Shown here: one piece after another, positions 1 through 9,300 of the stretch | Numbering within the stretch: position 1 is the first letter of the stretch | Layout of the letters: each line of letters opens with the position of its first letter | Origin: Desulfoscipio sp. XC116 | GTDB taxonomy: Bacteria > Bacillota > Desulfotomaculia > Desulfotomaculales > Desulfallaceae | Assembly (NCBI RefSeq): GCF_039851975.1 | Contig: NZ_CP156660.1 | Location: forward strand, 620,001-684,000 | Direction of reading: 5' to 3' | DNA: 64,000 bases | The notes under the pieces: generated by a model | Told to the model about the DNA's origin: nothing | Databases searched by the model: none | What the model saw: only the letters and a program-made list of their open reading frames with translations | Translations under genes and position numbers: made by a program

Positions 1-943
1 CAGGTTCAGAGTTCCGATGCGGCTGTTTTGGTTTTAGTTTTTAGACTACCTATGAGGAATTGAAACGCGGGTACGGTGAGAGCGGTCAAATAGTTTGGGA
101 TAGTTTTTAGACTACCTATGAGGAATTGAAACTATTGCACACCGTTTAACGTAAACACGTGATCACCGGGTTTTTAGACTACCTATGAGGAATTGAAACC
201 ACCTCCGTCCTGCTGTAAAACCCGTTTCAATGCCGGTTTTTAGACTACCTATGAGGAATTGAAACTGGAGACGCCTTTCGGCAAACATGTTGGAGGCCTT
301 GCCCGTTTTTAGACTACCTATGAGGAATTGAAACTCTTTTCCCGAGGCCTTAAGATGTAATACACCGCACGTTTTTAGACTACCTATAAGGAATTGAAAC
401 GGGTAATGACCACCTCGGTACCGCGCACCGAGGCGGTAGTTTTTAGACTACCTATAAGGAATTGAAACCCGGACGATGGAAGTACATGGGAAGTTTCAGG
501 AACTGTGTTTTTAGACTACCTATAAGGAATTGAAACACGCCTTTTGGATAATTTCCATTGGATGACTGGCTGTTTTTAGACTACCTATAAGGAATTGAAA
601 CTCGCCCAGCATACCACCTGTTGTACTGACGTTCACGGTTGTTTTTAGACTACCTATAAGGAATTGAAACCGTCGTTTGGCAGCGGGATGCTCCAAAAGT
701 TATAGGTCGGTTTTTAGACTACCTATAAGGAATTGAAACTTTCTGCTCGGCCCCAAAGCCCCCGGGCATCAACTTTGAGTTTTTAGACTACCTATAAGGA
801 ATTGAAACCTTGGAAGTTCAAGACACTTAACGGTATTGCCCCGGTCCGTTTTTAGACTACCTATAAGGAATTGAAACGTAGGCACCGACACCAGGCGATT
901 GGCTGTATGCGAAGTTTTTAGACTACCTATAAGGAATTGAAAC
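1..943 (+). CRISPR. CRISPR array 1 (14 repeats, left end outside window)
   Basis: Fourteen 30-nt direct repeats start at 37, 103, 170, 236, 305, 371, 439, 507, 572, 641, 710, 779, 848 and 914, separated by unique spacers of about 35-39 nt. The window opens inside a spacer. Each repeat begins GTTTTTAGAC and ends ATTGAAAC, the 3' octamer typical of type I-B/III crRNA handles, so transcription should run left to right with the leader off the left edge. The first five repeats read CTATGAGG in the middle and the other nine read CTATAAGG. No cas genes are visible, so the subtype is inferred from the repeat only. Confidence 0.98.
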
Positions 944-1033
944 GCACGAAAAATAATAAGGCCTCCGGTAAAGGCACTGTTTAATAGGGAAACTTATTGA
1001 ACTATACCCCAAACCGGTACGGAAAAACAAGAG

Positions 1034-1070
1034 ATAGGCGTTGTCCCGCAAGGGATAGCGCCTATTTTGT
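1034..1070 (+). terminator. Rho-independent terminator after CRISPR array 1
   Basis: A 14-nt arm (1034-1047, ATAGGCGTTGTCCC) pairs, with a mismatch or wobble, with 1052-1065 (GGGATAGCGCCTAT) around a 4-nt loop, followed by TTTTGTG. It lies 90 bp past the last repeat and would end the pre-crRNA transcript. Confidence 0.7.
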
Positions 1071-1165
1071 GCTAAAGAGTAAATTGAAGAAATTCGAATT
1101 GTGTATTGCTAAAAGTTATACAATAGAACATAGTATAGAAAAGAAAAATGAAAGGTGAAATCATT

Positions 1166-1465
1166 GTGGCTATTAAAACAGCAAATGTTCTCGCGCGTGT
1201 CGAGCCGGATATAAAAGAAAAAGCAGAATCAATCATGGCAAAGCTGGGGGTTCCGGCTTCCGTTGTAATTAATATGCTTTACAAGCAAATCATCATGACG
1301 AAAAGTATTCCGTTCTCTCTCTCAATCCCTGCCACTCCGGTGATGCTTGATGAAATGGACGTCGCGACATTTGACGCAATCATGCAAAAAGGATTTAATG
1401 AGGCAAAAGCAGACTGTTCCCGTCCTGCTTCTGAGGTATTTTCTGAATTAAGACGAGGGCTATAA
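1166..1465 (+). CDS. RelB/DinJ-family antitoxin
   Basis: Small protein of 99 aa. An N-terminal ribbon-helix-helix-like segment (ARVEPDIKEKAESIMAKLGV, then a VINMLYKQI helix) and the following IPFSL segment are typical of RelB/DinJ antitoxins, which repress their own operon and neutralise an mRNA-cleaving RelE/YafQ-type toxin. I prefer GTG at 1166 over ATG at 1148 because AAAGGTGA lies a proper distance upstream of the GTG. The partner toxin directly downstream is only a remnant (1469-1584), so this antitoxin appears orphaned. Sited between the end of a CRISPR array and a TetR regulator, it fits accessory DNA. Confidence 0.8.
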   Translation: MAIKTANVLARVEPDIKEKAESIMAKLGVPASVVINMLYKQIIMTKSIPFSLSIPATPVMLDEMDVATFDAIMQKGFNEAKADCSRPASEVFSELRRGL

Positions 1466-1468
1466 TTG

Positions 1469-1584
1469 ATGGAGGATAAGACGTATTTTGGATTGACGAA
1501 GAAAATATTAAGGTTCAAGTTACTGCAGTTATCTATGGCAGGTGTGATCAAATAAAGCAACTCTCACAGATAGATATGGAATAA
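1469..1584 (+). pseudogene. Remnant of RelE/ParE-type toxin
   Basis: Four bases after the antitoxin stop codon an ATG at 1469 opens with Met-Glu-Asp-Lys-Thr, as a toxin start would. The recognisable toxin tail sits in a different frame: codons 1483-1581 encode VFWIDEEN, VTAVIYGRCDQI and LSQIDME, ending at TAA 1582. This resembles the last third of RelE/ParE toxins (a W/Y-IDE-N beta strand, then VTAVIYGRRDQ). The body of the toxin is missing and the frames do not join, which suggests an internal deletion. The family assignment of the tail comes from motif resemblance only. Confidence 0.6.
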
Positions 1585-1679
1585 AGAAAATCAGGAAACC
1601 ATTATCGAACGCAAATACGTCTTTATATAAAAGAGGAAGCTATGGTATTATCAAACCGGGTAAGTTACATGAACCCAAC

Positions 1680-1726
1680 TTGACAAAGCCTTAGTCCCGC
1701 TATATACTGAACGAGTATTCGATATT
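1680..1726 (+). promoter_or_regulatory. Sigma-70-type promoter and operator-like site of tetR
   Basis: TTGACA at 1680-1685 and TATACT at 1703-1708 are separated by exactly 17 bp. Just downstream, ATTCGATATT (1717-1726) overlaps the expected start of transcription. The same ten bases recur at 2391-2400 in front of the ABC genes, so they are a candidate TetR operator. Confidence 0.75.
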
Positions 1727-1744
1727 GCAAAAGGGGGTGAGGCA

Positions 1745-2314
1745 ATGGCACAGGTACTAAAGGATGAAATAAGGGAACGCATTTATGAAGCAGCGCTTGA
1801 TGTATTTTTTCAAAAGGACTTTAAAAGCACTACTATGAAAGAAATCGCGCAAAAAGCGGGTGTGTCCACCAGCCTCACTTATTCCTATTTCAAAAATAAG
1901 GAGGTGCTTTTTAACGAAATCATACAGTCAGTTTTGCTACAGTTTCCGGATATGCTAAAGCAGGCCGTGGAAGCACCCGGCCAAGCTTTTGATAAGTTTG
2001 TCAGTATCGAAAGAGAGTTTTTCTTAGGCTTGCTTGACAGGCGCCGTGAATTGATTGTCCTTATGGATAAAAGCGCTGGTACAAATCACAGTGATGCCAA
2101 AGAAAACATGATTCAGCTTATCGAAGAACATATAAAGATAGGCCTTAAAAAAAGAAGTGATAAAGAATATGATGACCTGCTTGCTCATATTCTGGCCGGC
2201 AATTTTACCGAGAGTGTGCTTGAAATCGCTCGCCATTACAAAAGCCGTGAGTGGGCTGAGGAAATGCTTGATCTTATTTCCAGACAGCATTTTTTTGGCA
2301 GCAACTCGCTTTGA
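1745..2314 (+). CDS. TetR/AcrR family transcriptional regulator
   Basis: 189 aa. The N-terminal 50 residues form the TetR helix-turn-helix: RERIYEAALDVFFQKDF, then STTMKEIAQKAGVSTSLTYS and YFKNKEVLF. The rest is a helical ligand-binding domain with no recognisable ligand signature. TetR proteins repress promoters until a small molecule binds. An ABC transporter pair follows 113 bp downstream, and both promoters share ATTCGATATT, so this is likely the local, autoregulated repressor of that transporter. GGGGGTGAGGCA precedes the ATG. Confidence 0.9.
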   Translation: MAQVLKDEIRERIYEAALDVFFQKDFKSTTMKEIAQKAGVSTSLTYSYFKNKEVLFNEIIQSVLLQFPDMLKQAVEAPGQAFDKFVSIEREFFLGLLDRRRELIVLMDKSAGTNHSDAKENMIQLIEEHIKIGLKKRSDKEYDDLLAHILAGNFTESVLEIARHYKSREWAEEMLDLISRQHFFGSNSL

Positions 2315-2351
2315 TTGCTCTACGCAATAAATAAACCCGTTAGTTTGTCAC

Positions 2352-2400
2352 TTGCTGACGGGTTAAAAAATCGAATAATATTGAATAGTGATTCGATATT
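2352..2400 (+). promoter_or_regulatory. Promoter/operator region of the ABC transporter operon
   Basis: A weak -35-like TTGCTG (2352-2357) and TAATAT (2376-2381) are 18 bp apart. TCGAAT at 2371-2376 and ATTCGATATT at 2391-2400 form an inverted pair flanking the predicted transcription start. The right half matches the site at 1717-1726 before tetR, consistent with one repressor acting at both. Confidence 0.5.
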
Positions 2401-2427
2401 AAGATTGCTAAAAGAAAGGAGAAAGGC

Positions 2428-4164
2428 ATGAAACAGAATAAAATGGCTTATATCAAAAAAATTAAAAACAAAAACATGTCATCCAATATTTTGGTTACTA
2501 TGAATGTGATATTGGGAACAATACCAATCATCATTGTGGTTTACATGGTCGGACTTATGCTGGACGGCGCATTAACAAAAAAAAATATTCTGCTGTGCGG
2601 CATCGGAATAGCCGGATGCCTCGCGCTGAAGGCACTGTCCTATGGGCTGTCGATCTGGAAGGCTCATGACGCGGCTTACAAGTCATTAACCGAGATTCGC
2701 GTCGATATCATCAAGCATCTGAAGACGCTGCCGCTGGGGTTCTTTCAGAAGCGAAAAACCGGCGATCTGGCCAACATAATCAATCATGATGTGGAAGAGG
2801 TAGAAGTTTATCTGGCCCACGCTCTTCCCGAGATCGTGTCGGCGACTTTGGTGCCCGCTGTGATTTTTATCGTTATATTGCTGATTGATTGGAGACTGGG
2901 GCTTGCTCTCGTCTGCACCGTTCCGCTGATGTTTTTGTTCAGCGGTAAGGCGACAAAAATTTTTTCAGGCTCTTTTGCCCATTACTGGGAGAGCACAAAA
3001 AAACTATCGGAGGATTTGCTGGAATATATATCTGCAATTTCTGTCATCAAGGCATTCTCCCGTGAAGAGCAAAAGACGCGGAATATTCTCGGCAGCATCC
3101 ATGATTATAACCGCTGGGTTAAAAATTTCACGCTCAACTTGACCGTGCCGATGAGATTTATCGACATGATCCTTGAGGGGGGCTTCGTGGTAATGGCCGT
3201 CGTCGGTTCTCTCCTCCTCTCGGATGGCCGGATCAGCACGCAAGGCTTTGTACTGGCACTGATTCTCGGCGGAATTTTTACCGCTTCCTTTGCCAAGCTG
3301 CAAATTTATCACCATAGCCGGATCGTATTCAATAATGCCATGAACAGCATTTTTTCCGTAATGGGCGAAGAGCCGCCGGCGTGGGGCAGCAGTTCCTTGT
3401 CAAATGCCGGGGATATTGTGTTTGACGACGTATGCTTTAGCTATACGATGGAGAAGAAAATCCTGTCCAATATTAACCTGCGTTTGCAAAAGAACTCCGT
3501 GACCGCAATCGTAGGAGCGTCCGGTTCAGGGAAAAGCACGCTGGCGAGCCTTATGATGGGCTTTTGGCTGCCGGACAGCGGCAAGATCTCCATCGGAGGT
3601 CAAAGCCTCACGGATATGAGCGAGAGGGCGCTTTCCGCTCTTGTATCCATCGTACAGCAGGAGGTTTTCCTATTTAATCTGTCCATTGAGGAAAACATCC
3701 GCATCGGGAAACCGGACGCAACACAGGATGAAATTGTTGAAGCGGCCCAAAAAGCGCAGATTCATGATTTTGTCATGGGCCTTCCGCGGGGATACGATAC
3801 TCTGGCGGGCGAAGCGGGCGTTAAATTTTCCGGCGGAGAAAAACAGCGCATTTCCATTGCTAGAATGATGCTCAAAAACGCGCCCATCATTATTCTGGAC
3901 GAAGCGACCGCCGCCATCGACCCGAGCAACGAGCGGCAGATTCAGAAAGCCATCGGCAATCTGGGGGAAAACAAAACGCTGATTATGATTGCCCATCATT
4001 TGAATACGATCACCAACGCCGATCAGATCGTGGTTATGGACGAAGGCCGTGTTGTAGGTTCCGGCCGGCACGGGGAGCTTCTTGCCTCCTGCCCGCTCTA
4101 CTCCGAAATGGTAGAACAGCAAACAAAAGTTGATACCTGGCAGATCAAGGAGGTATCCGCATGA
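2428..4164 (+). CDS. ABC transporter, fused permease/ATPase subunit A
   Basis: 578 aa half-transporter. Residues about 1-300 hold the six-helix type-1 exporter membrane domain. The C-terminal nucleotide-binding domain has Walker A GASGSGKST, signature FSGGEKQR, Walker B IIILDEATAAID and switch His in IAHHL. Its stop overlaps the start of a second half-transporter (ATGA at 4161), so the two probably form a heterodimer in the cytoplasmic membrane. The arrangement resembles IrtAB/YbtPQ siderophore or multidrug exporter-fold pairs, but the substrate cannot be read from sequence. Preceded by AGAAAGGAGAAAGGC. Regulation by the upstream TetR protein is inferred. Confidence 0.9.
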   Translation: MKQNKMAYIKKIKNKNMSSNILVTMNVILGTIPIIIVVYMVGLMLDGALTKKNILLCGIGIAGCLALKALSYGLSIWKAHDAAYKSLTEIRVDIIKHLKTLPLGFFQKRKTGDLANIINHDVEEVEVYLAHALPEIVSATLVPAVIFIVILLIDWRLGLALVCTVPLMFLFSGKATKIFSGSFAHYWESTKKLSEDLLEYISAISVIKAFSREEQKTRNILGSIHDYNRWVKNFTLNLTVPMRFIDMILEGGFVVMAVVGSLLLSDGRISTQGFVLALILGGIFTASFAKLQIYHHSRIVFNNAMNSIFSVMGEEPPAWGSSSLSNAGDIVFDDVCFSYTMEKKILSNINLRLQKNSVTAIVGASGSGKSTLASLMMGFWLPDSGKISIGGQSLTDMSERALSALVSIVQQEVFLFNLSIEENIRIGKPDATQDEIVEAAQKAQIHDFVMGLPRGYDTLAGEAGVKFSGGEKQRISIARMMLKNAPIIILDEATAAIDPSNERQIQKAIGNLGENKTLIMIAHHLNTITNADQIVVMDEGRVVGSGRHGELLASCPLYSEMVEQQTKVDTWQIKEVSA

Positions 4165-5891
4165 TTAAAAAAATATTTCAGAGCATGACGTCGCAAGGCA
4201 AGTTTCTGCTGACCCTTTCAATTGTACTTTTTACGCTGTATGCGCTATCCGGAACAGCCATGATGCTGCTGCTCCTGGACATGATAGAAAAAATAATAGC
4301 GGGACAGGAAATGACCCTCTCTCACTATTGGCTGGGGCTAATCGGCCTGGTGGTATTCAAAGCCGTATGCAATGCGGCGGCAGACCTGGCTAAGCATTTT
4401 GCCGGTTTTGATATTGGTGAATCAACACAAAAGAGCATTCTTCTGCGGCTGAAATGCTTTTCCCTCGGGTTCTATACAAAGGAGCGCGTGGGTGAAATCA
4501 GCACAATCATTCAGAAGGACGTTACCAATCTGATGACCATTGTGGCGCATATGTGGTCGCGCATGATCAGCGACTTTGTTGTGGCGGTCATCCTCGGCAT
4601 CGGGCTTTTTATCGTGGACTGGCGGATGGGCCTGGCGATGGTTTCCCTTCTTCCCATAGCGCTTCTGTTGCTGGTATACGGCCTAAAATCGGGCCAGGCT
4701 CTGCAGAAAGAATCGCAGGATGACCTGGCCGATATGGTCAGCCTGTTTGTGGAGTATGTGAAGGGCATCCCGCTTCTTAAAGCTTTCTCTGAAAGTTCGA
4801 GATTTCAAACTAGATTGAGGCAAAGCACCGAGCGGTTTGGGGAGAGCAGTAAGAAGATATCAAAATCCTTCGCGGTGATCTTAGGCAGATATTCCCTGTT
4901 CGTGGAGCTCTGCTTTGCCGTACTGGCAACGGTTGGCGCCTACCTCCTTTTAGGAGCGGAATTATCCGTCTTTGATTATCTGATCTTTGTCATCATCAGC
5001 CGCGAGTTTTACAAGCCCTTTGCGGGCATGGAGGGGCATTATCTGAATTACATCAAGGTGACGGACAGCTACCGGCGTACCCAAACCTTGCTTGACGCCC
5101 CAATCATAGAAGTCCCCCAAAATCCAAAGCAACCCAAGAGCTTTGATATTGGATTTGAAAATGTCGGCTTTTTCTATGCAAAGGGAGAGTTTGAGCTGAA
5201 AAACGCGAGCTTCCGGCTGAAGGAGGGAACGCTTACCGCCCTCGTCGGGCCTTCCGGCTCCGGCAAGACCACCGTGACAAATCTTCTTTTGCGCTTCTGG
5301 GAGCCGCAAAGGGGTTCGATCCGCGTCGGCGGCGTTGACATTCGGGAAATGGACTACGACGAGCTGCTCGGAAATATCAGCATCGTGATGCAGAACGTCA
5401 TGCTCTTTGCCGACACGATAGAAGGAAATATTAAGGTCGGGAACCGCAACGCCACAAGAAAGGATGTCATTGCGGCCGCACAAAAGGCCATGATCCACGA
5501 CTTTATTGTAAGCTTGCCTCAGGGGTATGACACACCCGTGGGGGAAAACGGCGTCGGCCTTTCGGGCGGCCAGAAGCAGCGGGTTTCCATTGCCCGGGCG
5601 TTTCTGAAGAACGCGCCCATTGTTATTCTGGACGAGATCACCAGCAATGTTGACCCCGTCAACGAAGCGAAAATCCAGCGGGCCATCAGCAATCTTGCTC
5701 AAAACCGGACAGTTCTTGTCATTGCTCATCATCTTCGCACCATCCGCACGGCAGACAATATCCTTGTCTTTAACGAGGGAGAGATCGTCCAGGCGGGCGT
5801 CCATGACGAGCTAATCAAGCAAGACGGGCTGTACAATACTCTCTGGCGGTCGCAGGAGGAGGCGAAGGAATGGAAGCTGACCGGGGCTTAA
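4161..5891 (+). CDS. ABC transporter, fused permease/ATPase subunit B
   Basis: 576 aa, translationally coupled to the preceding subunit by a 4-bp overlap. The N-terminal membrane domain of about six helices is followed by an ATPase domain with Walker A GPSGSGKTT, signature LSGGQKQR, Walker B IVILDEITSNVD and switch His in IAHHL. In Walker B, DEIT replaces the usual DEAT, a mild change that keeps the catalytic Glu. Both subunits retain full catalytic motifs, so both sites may hydrolyse ATP. The substrate is unknown. The next gene is separated by a cobalamin riboswitch that has its own promoter, so this operon probably ends here. Confidence 0.9.
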   Translation: MIKKIFQSMTSQGKFLLTLSIVLFTLYALSGTAMMLLLLDMIEKIIAGQEMTLSHYWLGLIGLVVFKAVCNAAADLAKHFAGFDIGESTQKSILLRLKCFSLGFYTKERVGEISTIIQKDVTNLMTIVAHMWSRMISDFVVAVILGIGLFIVDWRMGLAMVSLLPIALLLLVYGLKSGQALQKESQDDLADMVSLFVEYVKGIPLLKAFSESSRFQTRLRQSTERFGESSKKISKSFAVILGRYSLFVELCFAVLATVGAYLLLGAELSVFDYLIFVIISREFYKPFAGMEGHYLNYIKVTDSYRRTQTLLDAPIIEVPQNPKQPKSFDIGFENVGFFYAKGEFELKNASFRLKEGTLTALVGPSGSGKTTVTNLLLRFWEPQRGSIRVGGVDIREMDYDELLGNISIVMQNVMLFADTIEGNIKVGNRNATRKDVIAAAQKAMIHDFIVSLPQGYDTPVGENGVGLSGGQKQRVSIARAFLKNAPIVILDEITSNVDPVNEAKIQRAISNLAQNRTVLVIAHHLRTIRTADNILVFNEGEIVQAGVHDELIKQDGLYNTLWRSQEEAKEWKLTGA

Positions 5892-5940
5892 AACGAAATA
5901 ACTCTTCATGGTCCCCCTTGCAACCTCTTACGTATATGCA

Positions 5941-5969
5941 TTGACAATGGTATTTAGCTGTGATAACTT
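5941..5969 (+). promoter_or_regulatory. Promoter of the cobalamin riboswitch transcript
   Basis: TTGACA at 5941-5946 and TAACTT at 5964-5969 are 17 bp apart. Transcription would start near 5976, about 40 bp before the riboswitch aptamer. Confidence 0.6.
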
Positions 5970-6012
5970 TGAAATTAGTGATAATAGGTAAAAATTAAAC
6001 ATATTATTTTAA

Positions 6013-6200
6013 GTGTCCCCTTGGGTGTATGAACTTTGGGGGAAGGATAGGGAATCGGGTGAGAATCCCGAGCGGAACCGCCGCTGTATGCGCCGAGGCC
6101 GCGCTCGTCGGCGAAAGCCGGTCACTGGGAAACTGGGAAGGCAGAGCGTGTGCCGCAGGGGGAAACTCCATAAGCGTAAGCCAGAAGACCTGCTTATAAA
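6013..6200 (+). ncRNA. Cobalamin (AdoCbl/B12) riboswitch aptamer
   Basis: The stretch contains the landmark elements of the B12 riboswitch in order: GGGTGAGAATCCCGAGCGG, CCGCCGCTGTATGCG, a GTCACTGGGAA core and, near the 3' end, the B12 box AGCCAGAAGACCTGC (6179-6193). Such RNAs bind adenosylcobalamin or a related cobalamin and turn off downstream cobalamin uptake or synthesis genes. A strong terminator at 6259-6305 supplies the expression platform, so control is probably by transcription attenuation. The only gene downstream is the large SLH protein at 6317. Confidence 0.95.
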
Positions 6201-6258
6201 TAATTGCTATATCTGTTGGTAATGAGTTGTTTACATCGTAATGATGATGTTACGCGGG

Positions 6259-6305
6259 AAAACGGCTGCGACAATCATATGATTGATTGTCGCAGCCGTT
6301 TTTGC
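6259..6305 (+). terminator. Intrinsic terminator, riboswitch expression platform
   Basis: AAAACGGCTGCGACAATC (6259-6276) pairs perfectly with GATTGTCGCAGCCGTTTT (from 6285) across an 8-nt loop, and the descending arm runs into a T tract. It would stop transcription when the upstream cobalamin aptamer is ligand-bound. Confidence 0.85.
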
Positions 6306-6316
6306 GTTTAAACGCC

Positions 6317-9300
6317 ATGAATCAGTTTAACGCCATTTTGCATGGTAAACAGTTTTTTTTAATTCCCAGTGGAGATATTCTTGGTAATATATCTCTTGTA
6401 GTTACTGCGGGAGAAGGGGATACAAGCCAAGCTTATACTTTTGAAATTTCTCAAAAGAACGGCGCATTGTTTTTTAAGTCAATGGAAATATTGGGCGGTA
6501 CCCTAAACGGCATATTTACGGAGGACAGCAGTTTTGTAACAGCCAAAGCTGATAACGACAATTATGGCATCACCGTAAACATGAAAAGCCCGATATCACC
6601 GGGACCGGGAAAATTTGCAGTATACACACTGGACGGTACCTCTCCCTTATTTGAGGCGGAACGCCCTAAAGGCATTAATAAAACTAATACCTACACCGTT
6701 TCCGGTCTGGAAACCGGTATTACCTATCGCCTGGTTTTATCAGTAACAATTTCAGAGAAGGTATATTATCAAACTACATTGCTTTATGCCACGGCAGCCC
6801 ATCAAAGATACAGCGTACAGCTGATCCCCGATCAGGAAGGTGCGGTTGTAACCGTTTTTGACAGTGAGGGGAATCAGCAGGTTCCGGAAGAAACAGGCGT
6901 ATACTCTCTTACATCAGGTAACTATAGCTATGTCGTTGCCAAAGAAGGGTATTTTACAGCTGCGGGGACTTTCGGTGTGGTAGACAGCAATTTGGAAATA
7001 CCCGTTGCTTTGACAGCGGCCCCGTCGGGGGAGCATTCGGCTGAACTTTTATCCATTGGGGGAACATTAACCGATATATCAGGCAATATCACCCAATTTT
7101 CAGCGGCTGAGTATAGCAAGGATAACTTTATTTATATCAGTGAAACTATAAAATCAAGGCCGGAAACGGATTTCCGGTTCAAAGGGGTGTTACAGTCTCC
7201 TTACGCAACTGTAACAATAAATAGCACTTGTCTTCAGGATACTCAGGATTATGCGGTTAACTACGACATCGAAAACGGAAAACGTGTTTTTTCAACTGCC
7301 GCTTTTAATTCTTATGGAGAAAACGCTTTATCTTATCATATAACAATAAAAGATGGGGAGTTAAGCAAGACATATTTGTTTATACTGGACAATTCATATG
7401 GTTCTCAGGGTACGCGGGATATTTGGCTGTTAAACGGTGAGACTGAGGAAATACTTGATGAAGCATACCAGCCGGTAATAGGATCGGGACACACGGTTGC
7501 CTCTGTCAGCCTGCCTGAGGGGGTTAACACCCTACGTGTACAGCATAATATTGAATCAAATAAAATTACTACGGATTATAGACAAAGTTTGTTCAAAGAT
7601 TTAAATTACGTAAGAGTAAACGGCGGTGCTTATAACCGTTTTGACGCCAGCCGGCAGGGCGAAAGGGCTTATAGTACTGAACTGCCGCTTAAGCAGGGTG
7701 TTAATGTTGTTGAAGTCGAATTAGTATCCTACAGCGTTAGTAAAATCACCGCTGCTCCCGAAAGCGGATTTGAAAATGTCCCTGATTCTAAAAAAGTTCT
7801 TAATCATTACGTATTTTTAATTGAATGTAGCGAAGCGGACGGAAGCGTTGACACGGTTACCGATACCGGTCTGCGCGGTATTCAGGTCTATCAGTTTATG
7901 AAAACTCAAAGCAGCGCCATGGGTGCTGAAGATGATTGCAAGCAGTATCCTGTAAACAATCAAAACGGTACTTATACCGTCGGTATTCCAAACGATATGC
8001 TCTACGAGCTATTACTTCTCAGGGCTGCGCCCGGTGACAACGCCTGCTCGGTTGCTGTTGGCGGGTCGATCGGATGGCAGGTCGGCAGTTATTATGTGGT
8101 GCCGGTTGATGCCGGCCAGACAGAGCAAATAGAAGTAACGGTTACCGCTCCCAGCGGAGACAGGCAAAAACACATTATTCAAATTAAGTGGGCTTCCAGC
8201 AATGTCCGCCTGGATTCCGTCAATATTGAAGGCGGTACTTTAAACAAAGTATTTGACAAGGATATCTTTAATTACATCGTAACACCGGGGGCAGATATTG
8301 AGGCATTATCCGTTACCCCTGTTTTAGAAGACAGCAAGGCGAGTCTAACTATAAACGGCAGTCTCGCAGTCAGTGGCGAAACAGCTTTAATTCCTGTCAG
8401 CGAACCCAAATTGCTTATCGAAGTTACTGCCGAAGACGGATTTTCCAAACAAGTTTATGTCTTTTTGATTGGAACCGATAACCCCGGTATTTCTCAGGAA
8501 ACGAGAGCCCGGGCACAGGAAATGCTGGACAAAGCCATGGAATATGGCGAAAAAGAAATGGGCAAGGATTTATCCGACGGATATTGGGGTACTTTTGATT
8601 GGGCAGCCGCCGGAAAATCGCTGGACGGATATGCCGTATACGATGTTACCCAACATAAAGATGGAGACTTCTCACAATATCAGGCAACGGATTACGCGGC
8701 CATTATTTTGCAATTGGTTATGCTGGGAGAAAATCCTTATAATTATGAGGGCATAAATTATGTTGAAAAACTGCAGGCTGTTGACACTACCTCCGCCGGG
8801 GTTTTCGGCCCGTTTGCAAATAATATCTGGGCATTATTGGCCCTTGACGCAGCCGGAGCCGATTACAATCCCAATCTGATAGAAATCGTAAAGCAGCAGG
8901 CCGCTAGCGACAGTTTTGATATGGACATGCGCGGCTGGGCTTTGGCCGCAATTCAGAATCACAGAGACGAACCGAACATGCTAGAGGATATTGCCGGCAT
9001 TACGGAGGCATTTAAAAAGAGGCAGGCTGATAACGGGGAATTATATGGAGACTATGGATTTAATTGCAATACATTATGTTGTGTCTTAACCGGATTGGGA
9101 GCTGCAGGTATTGATGTGGGCGGCGAAGATTGGAAACGAAACGGAAAAGACCCACTTGATGCTCTGGCGGCTTATCAAAAAGAAGATGGAGCTTTTTATT
9201 ACAAAGACAATCAGTATCCCGGGTTCAATAAGGATGTTCCGATTGCATTAGGGGCTTTGATAAACGGCTACAACGTATGGCAGCATCAGTGCTTAACTTG

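Noticed and set aside
2330-2372. AACCCGTTA...TGACGGGTT hairpin as terminator of tetR
   Set aside because: The stem is followed by A residues, not T, on the coding strand, and the -35 of the next promoter lies within it. Termination here is doubtful.
4962-5804. 280-codon antisense frame opposite the second ABC gene
   Set aside because: It mirrors the ATPase domain codons and shows no family motif; a shadow of the real gene.
6013-6222. A 69-codon open frame across the riboswitch
   Set aside because: It lies wholly within the cobalamin aptamer, whose conserved elements explain the sequence; the peptide is basic and has no family likeness.
6287-6316. TTG at 6287 as the start of the SLH protein
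   Set aside because: It lies inside the terminator stem and has no ribosome binding site; the added residues have no sense as a signal peptide.
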